Positions 1 through 9,105 of a stretch of 64,000 nucleotides of DNA are shown here, piece by piece. Position numbers and translations under genes: made by a program. The notes beneath the pieces are model-generated. The model was not told the DNA's origin. It made no database searches and saw nothing but the letters and a program-made list of their open reading frames with translations. Origin of the DNA: Polaribacter reichenbachii (GTDB taxonomy: Bacteria > Bacteroidota > Bacteroidia > Flavobacteriales > Flavobacteriaceae); the NCBI RefSeq assembly GCF_001975665.1, contig NZ_CP019419.1, positions 2,959,501 to 3,023,500 on the forward strand, in the 5' to 3' direction. Numbering within the stretch: position 1 is the first letter of the stretch; every line of letters begins with the position of its first letter.

Positions 1-194
1 TTTAAAATTAAAGTGAGTTTTAGTGAATAAAATTCAATTTTTTTAACATTTTTTAAGCAATTTTGCATTTAATTTACATCAGAATTTAGCTAAGAATTTT
101 TTATAAAAAAATAAGAAAAGTTGTAAGGTTGTAATTAAATAACGACTACTATTTTCAAAACAAATTAATCACAGATAATTAAAGTTATAATTTA

Positions 195-986
195 ATGAAA
201 TTTATTAGAAAACTACTATTTATTGCAGTAGCGGTTACACTAACTACTTGCGATAATCTTTTTGAATACAGTGTGTATTCTGCTGATGTTAAATCGGAAC
301 AAAAAAATACTACATCCAAAAATTTAGAACTATTAAAACATATAACCATAACTGAACAAGATTTTAAATTTGCTTTTGTTACAGATGTACATTATTCTTA
401 TAATAATTTAAGAACGGTTATAGAAGATATTAATAAAAGAGATGATGTTTTATTTGTAGTTTTTGGTGGTGATATTGCAGATCAAGCATTGTTAAAAGAA
501 TTTGAGATTTTTTATGATATTATGAAAAATCTAAACAAACCGTATTTTACTGTTATTGGTAACCATGATTATAATTCAGAAGGTAGTCTAATTTATAGTA
601 GAATGTTTGGGGATTTTAATTATTCTTTTGTATTTAACAACAATAAATTTGTACTTTTTGATGATATTATTTGGGAAAGCAATAAAGATCCAGATTTTGA
701 TTGGTTAGCAGATGATTTAAGTGATCATGCAAATTATAATCAAGTTTTTGCTTTTGCTCACATACCAACTTATGTAAGTAGAGATTTAACGCCAGAAATG
801 AGAGAAACTTACCAAGGTTTAATGGAAGATAATAATGTTTCGCTTTCATTACACGGGCATACGCACAGCTATTTTTATGAAGAAGGTGATGTAGATTATT
901 TAATTGTACCATCATTAAAAGATCCTGTTTATGCAACAGTTCAAATTCAGGATAAAGATTTTAATGTAGAACTTATAGAATTATAA
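195..986 (+). CDS. Calcineurin-like metallophosphoesterase lipoprotein
   Basis: 263 aa. The N-terminus is a short hydrophobic signal ending in a lipobox (LTTC, Cys near residue 19), so the protein is probably an exported lipoprotein. The phosphoesterase metal-binding blocks are present in order: TDVHYS, GGDIAD, GNHD, a lone AHIP histidine and GHTHS near the C-terminus. The family hydrolyses phosphomono- or diesters with two metal ions; the substrate cannot be told from sequence. The next gene starts 5 bp downstream, so the two are probably co-transcribed. Confidence 0.85.
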   Translation: MKFIRKLLFIAVAVTLTTCDNLFEYSVYSADVKSEQKNTTSKNLELLKHITITEQDFKFAFVTDVHYSYNNLRTVIEDINKRDDVLFVVFGGDIADQALLKEFEIFYDIMKNLNKPYFTVIGNHDYNSEGSLIYSRMFGDFNYSFVFNNNKFVLFDDIIWESNKDPDFDWLADDLSDHANYNQVFAFAHIPTYVSRDLTPEMRETYQGLMEDNNVSLSLHGHTHSYFYEEGDVDYLIVPSLKDPVYATVQIQDKDFNVELIEL

Positions 987-991
987 TTAGA

Positions 992-1588
992 ATGAAAAAT
1001 AAAAACATATACATATTAGTACTGTTCTTCTTCATTTTTTCAAAAACATATGGGCAAGATGACAATTTAGATAAAAAAAATGCTTGGTATGTACCAGATT
1101 ACGTAAAAGTTCAATTTGCAGGTAATATAGGTTTTGTATCACTTGGTGCAGGTTATCAGATATTTAATAAAGTATTGTATTCAGAATTGTTATATGGTTA
1201 TGTGCCAGAAGTGGTTTCTAAAACAGATCGAATTCATTTAATTACAATTAAAAATACTTTTCCTATTTATAGAAAGAAAATAGGAAACAATTTAACTATT
1301 ACACCTATAGCTGGTATTACAACATCTTATCAAATAGGTACAAACAGTTTTACAACATTACCAGAAATTTATCCAGAAGGTTATTATGTGCCAAATGCAT
1401 TTCATTTTACACTATTTGCAGGCGGATTAATTCATAAAGACTTTAAGAAAAAAAATGTTTTTAGTGGTTTAGATTTTTATGCAGAAGTTGGTACTGTAGA
1501 AACTTATTTGTGGTACACGATAACCTCTAAAGAAGTGGGTTTAAACGATGCTTTTAGTGCTAGTTTTGGTTTCAATTTTTATTTTTAA
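992..1588 (+). CDS. Putative outer-membrane beta-barrel protein
   Basis: 198 aa. A signal peptide (hydrophobic residues 5-20, cleavage around TYGQ) is followed by alternating polar and aromatic residues, many Gly/Tyr, and a last strand ending SFGFNFYF. A terminal aromatic residue is typical of outer-membrane barrels. No family is recognised. The start is ATG, 5 bp after the phosphoesterase stop, which suggests a two-gene operon; a strong terminator follows. Confidence 0.6.
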   Translation: MKNKNIYILVLFFFIFSKTYGQDDNLDKKNAWYVPDYVKVQFAGNIGFVSLGAGYQIFNKVLYSELLYGYVPEVVSKTDRIHLITIKNTFPIYRKKIGNNLTITPIAGITTSYQIGTNSFTTLPEIYPEGYYVPNAFHFTLFAGGLIHKDFKKKNVFSGLDFYAEVGTVETYLWYTITSKEVGLNDAFSASFGFNFYF

Positions 1589-1608
1589 AGTTGATAAAAG
1601 TCAGAAAT

Positions 1609-1650
1609 AAAAAAATCCTAGTTTACATTATGTAGACTAGGATTTTTTTT
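1609..1650. terminator. Bidirectional rho-independent terminator
   Basis: A near-perfect hairpin (left arm 1609-1626 ending AATCCTAGTTTAC, right arm 1632-1648 starting GTAGACTAGGATT, one G-U pair) is flanked by A-runs on the left and T-runs on the right. It can terminate both the plus-strand gene ending at 1588 and the minus-strand arginine operon ending at 1677. Confidence 0.85.
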
Positions 1651-1676
1651 ATTTTTGTTGATTTTTTAAATGGATG

Positions 1677-2951
1677 TTATTTTGGAAATTTATCCTTAAT
1701 TTTTTCTAAGGATAAATTATGAATACTACCAACGTGTGTATGTTGTTTTCCTAAATCTGGCTTGTAAGTTCCTGCTTGTACTTGACCACCAATTTGTTGA
1801 TAAGCTTCTCTAAAAGACATTCCTTCTACCACTAAATTATTGATAGAATCTACCGTAAATAAATATTGATATTTTTCATCATTTAAATCGATGTCTTTTA
1901 CAATTACTTGCTGAATTGAGTAATTAAAAATGTCTAAAATATCCTTTACATCTTCAAAAGCAGCAATAATATTTTCTTTTAATAACTGAAAATCTCTGTG
2001 ATAACCAGTTGGTAAATTGTTTGTTATTAATAACATTTCTGAATGTAAAGCCTGAATTTTATTACATTTTCCACGGATTAACTCAAAAACATCAGGATTT
2101 TTTTTGTGTGGCATAATGCTACTTCCTGTTGTTAATTCATCAGGAAAAGTGATAAACCCAAAATTCTGACTCATATATAAACAAACATCCATAGCAAAAC
2201 GAGCCATTGTGTTACACAAACCTCCTAAAGCTGCAGCAATTGAGCGTTCGCTTTTTCCTCTACTTAATTGGGCAGCAACTACATTGTATTTTAAGGTTGC
2301 AAAATCTAATGCTGCCGTAGTTAATTCTCTATCAATAGGAAAAGAAGAACCATAACCAGCTGCAGATCCTAAAGGATTTTGGTCTACAACTTTAGAAATT
2401 GCATTTAATACATAAACATCATCAATTAGTAATTCAGCATAAGCAGAAAACCACAAACCAAAAGATGATGGCATTGCCACTTGCAAATGTGTATAACCAG
2501 GTAATAATGAATCTTTGTGAGTTTCTGCAAGGTTTAATAAAGTTTCAAAAAGTGATTTTACTTTATCATTAACAATCGCTAAATTTTCTTTATAATACAG
2601 TTGTAAAGCCACTAAAACTTGATCGTTTCTAGAACGAGCAGTATGAATTTTTTTACCAACTTCTCCTAATTTATTGGTCAATTCCCACTCAATTTTAGAA
2701 TGTACATCTTCAAAAGAAGGTTCAATAACAAAAGTTCCGTTTTCGATGTCAGCAGCTAATTCTTCTAAACCTTTTTTTAAGTCCGCTAATTCATCAGCAG
2801 AAATAATTCCAATAGATTCTAGCATTATTGCGTGTGCTAAAGAAGCTTGAACATCATATTTTGCAATATGAATGTCAATTTCTCTATCATTACCCACTGT
2901 AAAGTTTTCTATTTGTTTATCTATTGAAAATCCTTTATCCCAAAGTTTCAT
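1677..2951 (-). CDS. argH: Argininosuccinate lyase
   Basis: 424 aa. It splits argininosuccinate into arginine and fumarate, the last step of arginine synthesis. Family signatures seen: HTARSRNDQ near residue 105, GYTHLQVAMPSSFG near 150, and the fumarase-superfamily signature GSSIMPHKKNPDVFELIRG near 275 with the catalytic serine loop. It is shorter than the roughly 460-aa proteobacterial enzyme because the C-terminal region is compact. It is the last gene of the minus-strand arg/pro operon and is followed by a shared terminator. Confidence 0.95.
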   Translation of the reverse strand: MKLWDKGFSIDKQIENFTVGNDREIDIHIAKYDVQASLAHAIMLESIGIISADELADLKKGLEELAADIENGTFVIEPSFEDVHSKIEWELTNKLGEVGKKIHTARSRNDQVLVALQLYYKENLAIVNDKVKSLFETLLNLAETHKDSLLPGYTHLQVAMPSSFGLWFSAYAELLIDDVYVLNAISKVVDQNPLGSAAGYGSSFPIDRELTTAALDFATLKYNVVAAQLSRGKSERSIAAALGGLCNTMARFAMDVCLYMSQNFGFITFPDELTTGSSIMPHKKNPDVFELIRGKCNKIQALHSEMLLITNNLPTGYHRDFQLLKENIIAAFEDVKDILDIFNYSIQQVIVKDIDLNDEKYQYLFTVDSINNLVVEGMSFREAYQQIGGQVQAGTYKPDLGKQHTHVGSIHNLSLEKIKDKFPK

Positions 2952-2973
2952 ATTTTTTATTTTTTAATGTCAG

Positions 2974-3035
2974 GTTGAGCGCAGTCGAAACCTAAGTAAT
3001 TTTATATAATTAACCTCTCGACTGCGCTCGAGGAG
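2974..3035. repeat. Interspersed palindromic repeat pair (GAGCGCAGTCGA type)
   Basis: GAGCGCAGTCGA at 2977-2988 and its exact reverse complement TCGACTGCGCTC at 3018-3029 form a 12-bp inverted repeat between argE and argH. Each arm is GC-rich and contains a smaller dyad of its own, unlike the AT-rich surroundings. The right arm lies inside argE and supplies its last codons and stop. Similar short GC-rich dyads are scattered in many flavobacterial genomes (from memory). Confidence 0.7.
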
Positions 3036-4113
3036 ACATTTTTTTAACGATCACTGTGTTTAACAACTCCACATAAATCTGTATTCCTTCTTCAATTTCT
3101 GCCAAATATATAAATTCGTTTGCAGAATGAGAACGAGTGCTATCTCCAGGGCCTAATTTTAAAGATTGGCAACTCAATACAGATTGATCAGAAAGGGTAG
3201 GAGAACCATAAGTTTCTCTTCCCATTGCTATTCCTGCTTTTACCAAATCGTGATCAGTAGAAATAGAAGATGAATTTAATCGTAAACTTCTAGGAATTAT
3301 TTCTGTACAAGGAGATTGTTCTTGTAAAATTGTTGCAATTTCTTGATTCGAATAGGCATCATTAACACGAACATCAACAACCAAATCTACGTGAGCAGGA
3401 ACAACATTGTGCTGTTTACCTGCATTTATTTGAGTAACTGTCATTTTTACATCACCCAAAGCTTCAGAAGATTTCTCAAATTTAAAATCTTTGAACCACT
3501 GTAAAACTTCAATGGTATTATAAATTGAGTTGTTGTCATTTGGATGTGCAGCGTGACTTGGAGTCCCTTTTACAACTGCATCAAAAACTACCAATCCTTT
3601 TTCTGCAACCGCTAAATTCATTAAAGTTGGTTCACCAACAATGGCAACATCAATTTTTGGAATTATTGGTAACATACTATTCAATCCATTTGGTCCGCTA
3701 TTTTCTTCTTCTGCAGAAGCTACAATTACCAGATTGTATTTCAAGTTTTCTTGAGCATAAAAATTGGTGAAAGTTGCAATTAAAGATACCAAACATCCAC
3801 CTGCATCGTTAGAACCTAAACCAAATAATTTACCATCTTCTACAAATGCTTTTAAAGGGTCATTTGTATATGCAGAATTAGGTTTTACAGTATCGTGATG
3901 CGAGTTTAATAATAAAGTTGGTTTGCTTTCATCAAAATGCTTGTTGGTTGCCCAAACGTTATTTTTAGTTCTTTTAAACGGAATTTCAAATTCTATAAAC
4001 CAAGCTTCAATTAAGGCCGCAGTTTTGTCTTCTTCCGTTGAAAAAGATTGGGTTTCAATTAAACTTTTTAAAAGTGAAATTGCTTTTTCTGTTAATTTTT
4101 CAATAGTCATCAT
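3010..4113 (-). CDS. argE: M20-family acetyl/succinyl-ornithine deacylase
   Basis: 367 aa. Its operon position indicates that it removes the acyl group from N-acyl-citrulline or N-acyl-ornithine. M20 metal ligands are present: NSHHDTV near residue 72, GSNDAGG near 99, AEEENSG near 134, VGEPT near 160 and SHSANEF near the end. Two consecutive ATGs (4113, 4110) can start it, and the first overlaps the argB stop by 1 nt. The final residues (MSPRAQSRG) are encoded by an interspersed palindromic repeat rather than ancestral argE sequence. Confidence 0.88.
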   Translation of the reverse strand: MMTIEKLTEKAISLLKSLIETQSFSTEEDKTAALIEAWFIEFEIPFKRTKNNVWATNKHFDESKPTLLLNSHHDTVKPNSAYTNDPLKAFVEDGKLFGLGSNDAGGCLVSLIATFTNFYAQENLKYNLVIVASAEEENSGPNGLNSMLPIIPKIDVAIVGEPTLMNLAVAEKGLVVFDAVVKGTPSHAAHPNDNNSIYNTIEVLQWFKDFKFEKSSEALGDVKMTVTQINAGKQHNVVPAHVDLVVDVRVNDAYSNQEIATILQEQSPCTEIIPRSLRLNSSSISTDHDLVKAGIAMGRETYGSPTLSDQSVLSCQSLKLGPGDSTRSHSANEFIYLAEIEEGIQIYVELLNTVIVKKMSPRAQSRG

Positions 4114-4889
4114 TATAATGTAATTGTTGTAAAATTATCGTTTTCTTTTGTTAGCATTGCTGTATTACCAATATGAACTTTTTGTACGCCATTGTTAAGC
4201 GCATCAAAACAATTGTCTATTTTAGGAATCATTCCGTCTGTAATAATTTTAGCATCTAATAATTCTTTATAAGAATTTGTGTTGATGTTTTTAATCACTG
4301 AATTTTTATCAGAAAAATCTTGTAAAACACCATTTAATTCAAAGCAATAGTATATTGATGTCTCATAAATATCACTCATTCCAACACCAATGGTACTTGC
4401 AATTGTGTCTGCATTTGTATTTAATAATTGTCCATTTCCATCGTGAGTAATGGCACAAAAAACAGGAGTAAAATCAGCTTGAATTAATTTATCAATAGAA
4501 TTAGAAGCCACTTTTTTTACATCGCCTACAAAACCAAAATCAATATCTTTTACAGGTCTTTTGTCTGATTTTATACTGTTGATGTCTGCACCAGTTAAAC
4601 CAATGGCATCTACTTGTAAAGCTTGTAATTTAGCCACTACATTTTTATTGACTAAACCTCCATACACCATCGTGATTACTTCTAAAGTTTCAGCATCAGT
4701 AATACGTCTGCCATTTATCATTTTAGATTTAATACCTAATTTTGATGCAATGTGAGTTGCTCGTTTTCCACCTCCATGAACTAAAATTTTATGTCCTTCA
4801 AGGTTAGAAAATAGTTTTAGAAAAGCATTTAAAGAAGTTTCATCTTCAATAATATTTCCACCTATTTTTATGATTGATAGTTTTTCCAT
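4113..4889 (-). CDS. argB: N-acetylglutamate (N-acylglutamate) kinase
   Basis: 258 aa, the normal length for the family. It phosphorylates N-acyl-glutamate. Amino-acid-kinase motifs are present: IKIGGNIIED at the N-terminus, the HGGGKRA nucleotide loop near 40, and NGRRITDAETLEVI near 60. It overlaps argE by one base (TAATG-type junction), so translation is likely coupled. A repeat separates it from argF'. Confidence 0.93.
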   Translation of the reverse strand: MEKLSIIKIGGNIIEDETSLNAFLKLFSNLEGHKILVHGGGKRATHIASKLGIKSKMINGRRITDAETLEVITMVYGGLVNKNVVAKLQALQVDAIGLTGADINSIKSDKRPVKDIDFGFVGDVKKVASNSIDKLIQADFTPVFCAITHDGNGQLLNTNADTIASTIGVGMSDIYETSIYYCFELNGVLQDFSDKNSVIKNINTNSYKELLDAKIITDGMIPKIDNCFDALNNGVQKVHIGNTAMLTKENDNFTTITL

Positions 4890-4893
4890 TTTT

Positions 4894-4957
4894 TAGCTGT
4901 TGGCTTTTAGCTGTTAGCCATTAGCAGCGAAATGCTAAAAGCTAAATGCTAAGAGCT
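4894..4957. repeat. Interspersed repeat of TTAGC units, hairpin-forming
   Basis: This gap between argF' and argB is made of repeated AGCTgTTaGC / GCTAAAAGCT units. The left half (4894-4925, TAGCTGTTGGCTTTTAGC...) is imperfectly complementary to the right half (4933-4957, GCTAAAAGCTAAATGC...), giving a long imperfect hairpin inside the operon. It is distinct from the other two repeat families in this operon. Confidence 0.65.
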
Positions 4958-4958
4958 G

Positions 4959-5897
4959 TTATAAATCTTCTAATATTTTCTTTAACACCAATTGCGCAGC
5001 ATACGTTCTGTTATTTGCTTGTTCTATAACCAAAGAACTATCAGAATCTAAAACTGCATCTTCAACAACAACATTTCTTCTAACAGGTAAACAATGCATA
5101 AATTTAGCATCACCAATTTTATCTTTTGTGATAGTCCAATTTGCATCAACTTCTAAATTTTGACCATAATTTTCGTAAGAACTCCAGTTTTTAGTATACA
5201 CAAAATCAGCATCTTTAAAAGCTTCTTCTTGATTGTGAATAATAGGTGTGTCTTTTGTAATTTCTGGATTTAAATTATATCCTTCAGGATTTGCAATTAC
5301 AAACTCAACATCCATTTTTTGCATAGCCTGTGTAAAACTATTGGCAACTGCGTGTGGCAAAGCTTTAACATGAGGCGCCCAACTTAACACCACTTTAGGT
5401 TTCTTTTTTGTTGAGTTTTCTGCAATGGTTATAGCATCTGTTAAGCCTTGTAAAGGGTGACCAGTAGCACTTTCCATGCTTACAACTGGCACAGAAGCAA
5501 ATTTTACAAAAGAGTTTAAAATTTGCTCAGATTCGTCTTTTTCTTTGTCTGTTAAACTCGGGAAGGCCCTAACTGCAATAATATCGCAATATTGAGAAAC
5601 CACAGCTGCAGCCTCTTTAATATGTTCTGCAGTATTACCATTCATTATGGTTCCATCTCCAAATTCAATTCCCCAAGCATCCCCAGAAACATTCATTACA
5701 ATAGGATCCATTCCTAAATTTAACGCTGCTTTTTGTGTACTTAAACGCGTACGTAAACTAGAATTAAAAAATAACAAACCTAAGGTTTTGTTTTTACCTA
5801 ATTCTTTGTTTGCAAGCGGATTTGCTTTAATTTCTTTAGCTTCATCAATCCAAGAATTGATGTTTTCTATGTCGTTAATGGATGTGTAATGTTTCAT
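4959..5897 (-). CDS. argF': N-acyl-ornithine carbamoyltransferase (succinyl/acetyl type)
   Basis: 312 aa. It transfers carbamoyl phosphate to an N-acylated ornithine, giving N-acyl-citrulline. The carbamoyl-phosphate motif is FFNSSLRTRLST (residues 43-54), the form seen in AOTCase/SOTCase rather than ordinary OTCase. Other motifs: GHPLQGLTD near 145, HCLPVRRN near 270. The residue known to decide acetyl versus succinyl substrate (Pro90 in Bacteroides fragilis, Glu92 in Xanthomonas, from memory) is Ala90 here, so the acyl group is not settled by sequence; a non-Glu residue leans towards succinyl. Confidence 0.9.
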   Translation of the reverse strand: MKHYTSINDIENINSWIDEAKEIKANPLANKELGKNKTLGLLFFNSSLRTRLSTQKAALNLGMDPIVMNVSGDAWGIEFGDGTIMNGNTAEHIKEAAAVVSQYCDIIAVRAFPSLTDKEKDESEQILNSFVKFASVPVVSMESATGHPLQGLTDAITIAENSTKKKPKVVLSWAPHVKALPHAVANSFTQAMQKMDVEFVIANPEGYNLNPEITKDTPIIHNQEEAFKDADFVYTKNWSSYENYGQNLEVDANWTITKDKIGDAKFMHCLPVRRNVVVEDAVLDSDSSLVIEQANNRTYAAQLVLKKILEDL

Positions 5898-5911
5898 TTT
5901 ATTCTATTTTT

Positions 5912-5948
5912 ATTGATGTGATTCTTATTTTACAAGAATTACATCAAT
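5912..5948. repeat. Intergenic hairpin between proB and argF'
   Basis: ATTGATGTGATTCTT (5912-5926) pairs with AAGAATTACATCAAT (5934-5948) with one G-U pair and a 7-base loop. It fills most of the 55-bp gap inside the operon. No T-run follows on the minus strand, so it is more likely an mRNA processing or stability hairpin or a decayed repeat than a terminator. Confidence 0.6.
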
Positions 5949-5952
5949 TACT

Positions 5953-6714
5953 TTATTTTATTTTTGTAAACGGAACTTTATTTTCGAATGCATTTGTAAT
6001 AAAATCATCTTCTAAGCCGTTTACAATCCACGTTTCTATATTTTCTTTTTTTGTTAAAGAAGCAGCTTCAATTTTAGATTCCATTCCTCCACTTCCGTGA
6101 GTTGATTTAGAACTAACAACTTCTTTTCTTAAATCCTCAAAATTATCAACCTCTAAAATAGTTTCTGGAGCATTGTTTTTGAAAGATTTTTTGGTGTAAA
6201 TACCATTTGTATTTGTAGCGATAATCAATAAGTCTACGTCTAATAAAGTAGCCGTTAAAGCTGCTAATTTATCATTATCACCAAATTTAATTTCATCAGT
6301 AGCAACAGTATCATTTTCGTTGATGATAGGAATGTAATTATTGTTTACCAAAACATTAATGGTATTTACAATATTGGTTTTGCTTTCTTGTTTTTCAAAA
6401 TCTGAATAGGAGAGAAGGCATTGAGAACTCAACAAACCATATTCTCTAAAAATCTCTTGATAAATTCTGATTAAATGAGGCTGACCAATAGAAGCCAATG
6501 CCTGTTTTACAAAGACTTCTTCTTGTTTACTTTCTAATTTTACAAACTGTTTAGCCACTGCAATTGCACCAGAGCTTACAATAATAAACTCGCAAGAATC
6601 TTTCAATTTTGCAATTTGATTTGCCAAATCTTCAATTTTTCCTCTAGATATATTATTGGTTTCTTTGGTTAGAGTATTCGAACCAATTTTTAGTAAAATA
6701 CGTTTCTTTTTCAT
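5953..6714 (-). CDS. proB: Glutamate 5-kinase, short form
   Basis: 253 aa. First step of proline synthesis: phosphorylates glutamate to gamma-glutamyl phosphate. Motifs: ILLKIGSNTLT at the N-terminus, IIVSSGAIAVAK near 45, NENDTVATDEIKFGDNDKLAA near 137-157, and the glycine-rich GSGGMESKI near 207. It ends after the kinase domain and lacks the C-terminal PUA domain that brings E. coli ProB to 367 aa, so regulation by that domain is absent. One base separates its start from the proA stop. Confidence 0.93.
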   Translation of the reverse strand: MKKKRILLKIGSNTLTKETNNISRGKIEDLANQIAKLKDSCEFIIVSSGAIAVAKQFVKLESKQEEVFVKQALASIGQPHLIRIYQEIFREYGLLSSQCLLSYSDFEKQESKTNIVNTINVLVNNNYIPIINENDTVATDEIKFGDNDKLAALTATLLDVDLLIIATNTNGIYTKKSFKNNAPETILEVDNFEDLRKEVVSSKSTHGSGGMESKIEAASLTKKENIETWIVNGLEDDFITNAFENKVPFTKIK

Positions 6715-6715
6715 A

Positions 6716-7909
6716 CTATCTTATTTGTCCATTTCCATGTACATACCATTTATTGGTTACCAAATGTTGTAATCCAATTGGTCCTCTTTGATGTAATTTA
6801 TCTGTACTAATAGCCAATTCTCCACCTAAACCCAATTGACCACCATCTGTAAAACGCGTGGAAGCATTATGATAAACAGCAGCAGTATCTACGTTTTCCA
6901 TAAATAATTTTGCTTCGTTTTCATTTTTGCTGATGATGGCAGCAGAATGACCTCCAGCGTATTTATTAATCATAGAAATGGCAGCTTCATTGGATGCAAT
7001 TTCTCCAATTACAATTTTGTAATCTAAAAACTCTTCGTACCAAACTTCGTTGGATGAAATTTGTTCTAATTGATGATTTTTAGCCACAATTGCATCACCT
7101 AAAACAGTAATTTTAGCATCATTTAATTTTGATATCAATTGATTGATGAACTCTTTTTTATGTGGTAAATTTTCGTCAATTAAAACTTTATCAACAGCAT
7201 TACAAGCAGAAATTTTTGATTTTCCGTTTAAAATGATGTCAATAGCAATGTCTAAATCAGCATTTTTAGAAACGTACACAAAATTATTTCCTCGTCCACT
7301 TATAATAACAGGACAAGTTGCGTGTTGTTTTACAAAAGCAATTAAGCGTTCTCCACCTCTTGGAACAATTAAATCAACTTTTTGCGTTGGTTTTTCTAAA
7401 AAAGCTTGAGTTTCTGTTCTGTTAAATTGTAAATATTCTACCCAATCAGTAGCAGCATTGTGCTGTTTTAAAGCTTTATGCCAAAGTTCTACAATTTTTA
7501 AGTTAGAATGTAAAGATTCTTTTCCACCTTTTAAAAGTATTTTATTTCCTGATTTAAAAGCAATACCTGCAGCTTCTACAGTAACATCTGGTCTAGATTC
7601 GTAAATGATTAAAACTGTACCAAAAGATGCAGTTTTATTATAAACTTGCATTCCATTATCGTGTTTAAAACTAAAACGTTCTACACCAACAGGATCTGCT
7701 TGAGAAGCCAAATGTTTAGCTGCTTTTATCATTTCATCAACCTTAGCATCATCCGCTTTTAAACGATCGAACATAGAAATATCATCACCTTTATAAGCTT
7801 CTAAATCTTTTTTGTTGATGTTAATAATTGCTGCTCTGTTTTCTTCTAAAAGTGTTGCCATTGTTAGCAAAACAGCATTTCTAGTTTCTATGGATAATAG
7901 TGTATTCAT
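6716..7909 (-). CDS. proA: Gamma-glutamyl phosphate reductase
   Basis: 397 aa. It reduces gamma-glutamyl phosphate to glutamate semialdehyde using NADPH. Aldehyde-dehydrogenase-fold motifs: YESRPDVTVEAAGIAFKSGN near 127, PRGGERLIAF near 182, catalytic cysteine in SACNAVDK near 232, and FTDGGQLGLGGE near the C-terminus. Start ATG at 7909. It lies immediately upstream of proB in the transcription order. Confidence 0.95.
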   Translation of the reverse strand: MNTLLSIETRNAVLLTMATLLEENRAAIININKKDLEAYKGDDISMFDRLKADDAKVDEMIKAAKHLASQADPVGVERFSFKHDNGMQVYNKTASFGTVLIIYESRPDVTVEAAGIAFKSGNKILLKGGKESLHSNLKIVELWHKALKQHNAATDWVEYLQFNRTETQAFLEKPTQKVDLIVPRGGERLIAFVKQHATCPVIISGRGNNFVYVSKNADLDIAIDIILNGKSKISACNAVDKVLIDENLPHKKEFINQLISKLNDAKITVLGDAIVAKNHQLEQISSNEVWYEEFLDYKIVIGEIASNEAAISMINKYAGGHSAAIISKNENEAKLFMENVDTAAVYHNASTRFTDGGQLGLGGELAISTDKLHQRGPIGLQHLVTNKWYVHGNGQIR

Positions 7910-7967
7910 TTTGTTTTTTACTTATAATAGACTTTGATAAACTTAGTCTGTTACCATAATTGTTTAG

Positions 7968-9101
7968 TTAATTTTCATCCAAAGCATCAACTAAAGCTTC
8001 AAAAAATTGATTGATATGGTCTTTTTTTACGGTTAAAGGTGGTAAAATTCTTAATAGTTTTTTATTCATTGCACCACCAGTAAAAATTTGATAATCGTAA
8101 ATTAATTTTTTACGTAACTCACCAACTTCAAAATCAAATTCTAAACCTAACATTAAACCTTTTCCTTTTATTTTTTTGATTTGAGGAATCGTTTTTGCCA
8201 ACTTTAAAAAGTAACAAGAAATTTCATTTACATTGTTTATTAGTTCTTGTTCTTCGATAACTTCTAATACTGATAAACCTGCAGCACAAGCCAAATGATT
8301 ACCTCCAAAAGTAGTCCCTAACATACCGAATTTAGCTTCGATAGAAGGGTGAATTAAAATTCCGCCAATAGGAAAACCATTTCCCATTCCTTTTGCAATA
8401 GAAATAATATCTGGAGTTACATTATAATGCTGAAAAGCAAAGAATTTTCCAGATCTACCATAACCAGACTGTACTTCATCAGCAATAAATAGTGTATTAT
8501 TTATTTTGCATAAAACATCAACTTGTTCAAAAAACTCTGCAGTTGCTTCATCTAAACCACCAACACCTTGAATAAACTCAACAATAACAGCACAAACATC
8601 CCCTTTTTCTAGCTCAGTTTTTACGGCATCAATATCATTTAAATCTAAAATTGTAACTTTTTGTTGTGCGTTAATTGGTGCAATAATGTTTTTATTATCA
8701 GTTGCAGCAACAGCAGCAGAAGTACGTCCGTGAAAACCATTTTTAAAAGCAATAACTCTACTTTTTTCGGTTTTAAAAGAAGCTAATTTTAAAGCGTTTT
8801 CATTGGCTTCTGCACCAGAATTACACAAAAATAATTGGTAATCTTTACAGCCAGAAAGTGTTTCTAGTTTATTTGCTAATTGGGTTTGTAACGGGTTTTG
8901 AATTGCATTAGAATAAAAGCCCAATTTTTCTACCTGACTTCTAACAGCTTCTACATATTTAGGATGTGCATGACCAATAGATATTACTGCATGCCCACCA
9001 TACAAATCTAGATATTCTGTGTATTTTTCATCATAAACATAAACTCCTTTTCCTGAAACAGGTGTTACATCATAGAGAGGATAAACATTAAATAGTGGCA
9101 T
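7968..9101 (-). CDS. argD: N-acyl-ornithine aminotransferase (class III)
   Basis: 377 aa. PLP-dependent transaminase giving N-acyl-ornithine from the semialdehyde. Seen: HAVISIGHAHPKYV near residue 38, CNSGAEANENALK near 93, the DEVQSGYGRSG aspartate motif near 209, and the PLP lysine in SIAKGMGNGFPIGG near 235. Its place between proC and proA fits an operon in which arginine and proline precursors are handled together; action on ornithine itself cannot be excluded. Confidence 0.9.
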   Translation of the reverse strand: MPLFNVYPLYDVTPVSGKGVYVYDEKYTEYLDLYGGHAVISIGHAHPKYVEAVRSQVEKLGFYSNAIQNPLQTQLANKLETLSGCKDYQLFLCNSGAEANENALKLASFKTEKSRVIAFKNGFHGRTSAAVAATDNKNIIAPINAQQKVTILDLNDIDAVKTELEKGDVCAVIVEFIQGVGGLDEATAEFFEQVDVLCKINNTLFIADEVQSGYGRSGKFFAFQHYNVTPDIISIAKGMGNGFPIGGILIHPSIEAKFGMLGTTFGGNHLACAAGLSVLEVIEEQELINNVNEISCYFLKLAKTIPQIKKIKGKGLMLGLEFDFEVGELRKKLIYDYQIFTGGAMNKKLLRILPPLTVKKDHINQFFEALVDALDEN

Positions 9102-9105
9102 AGTT

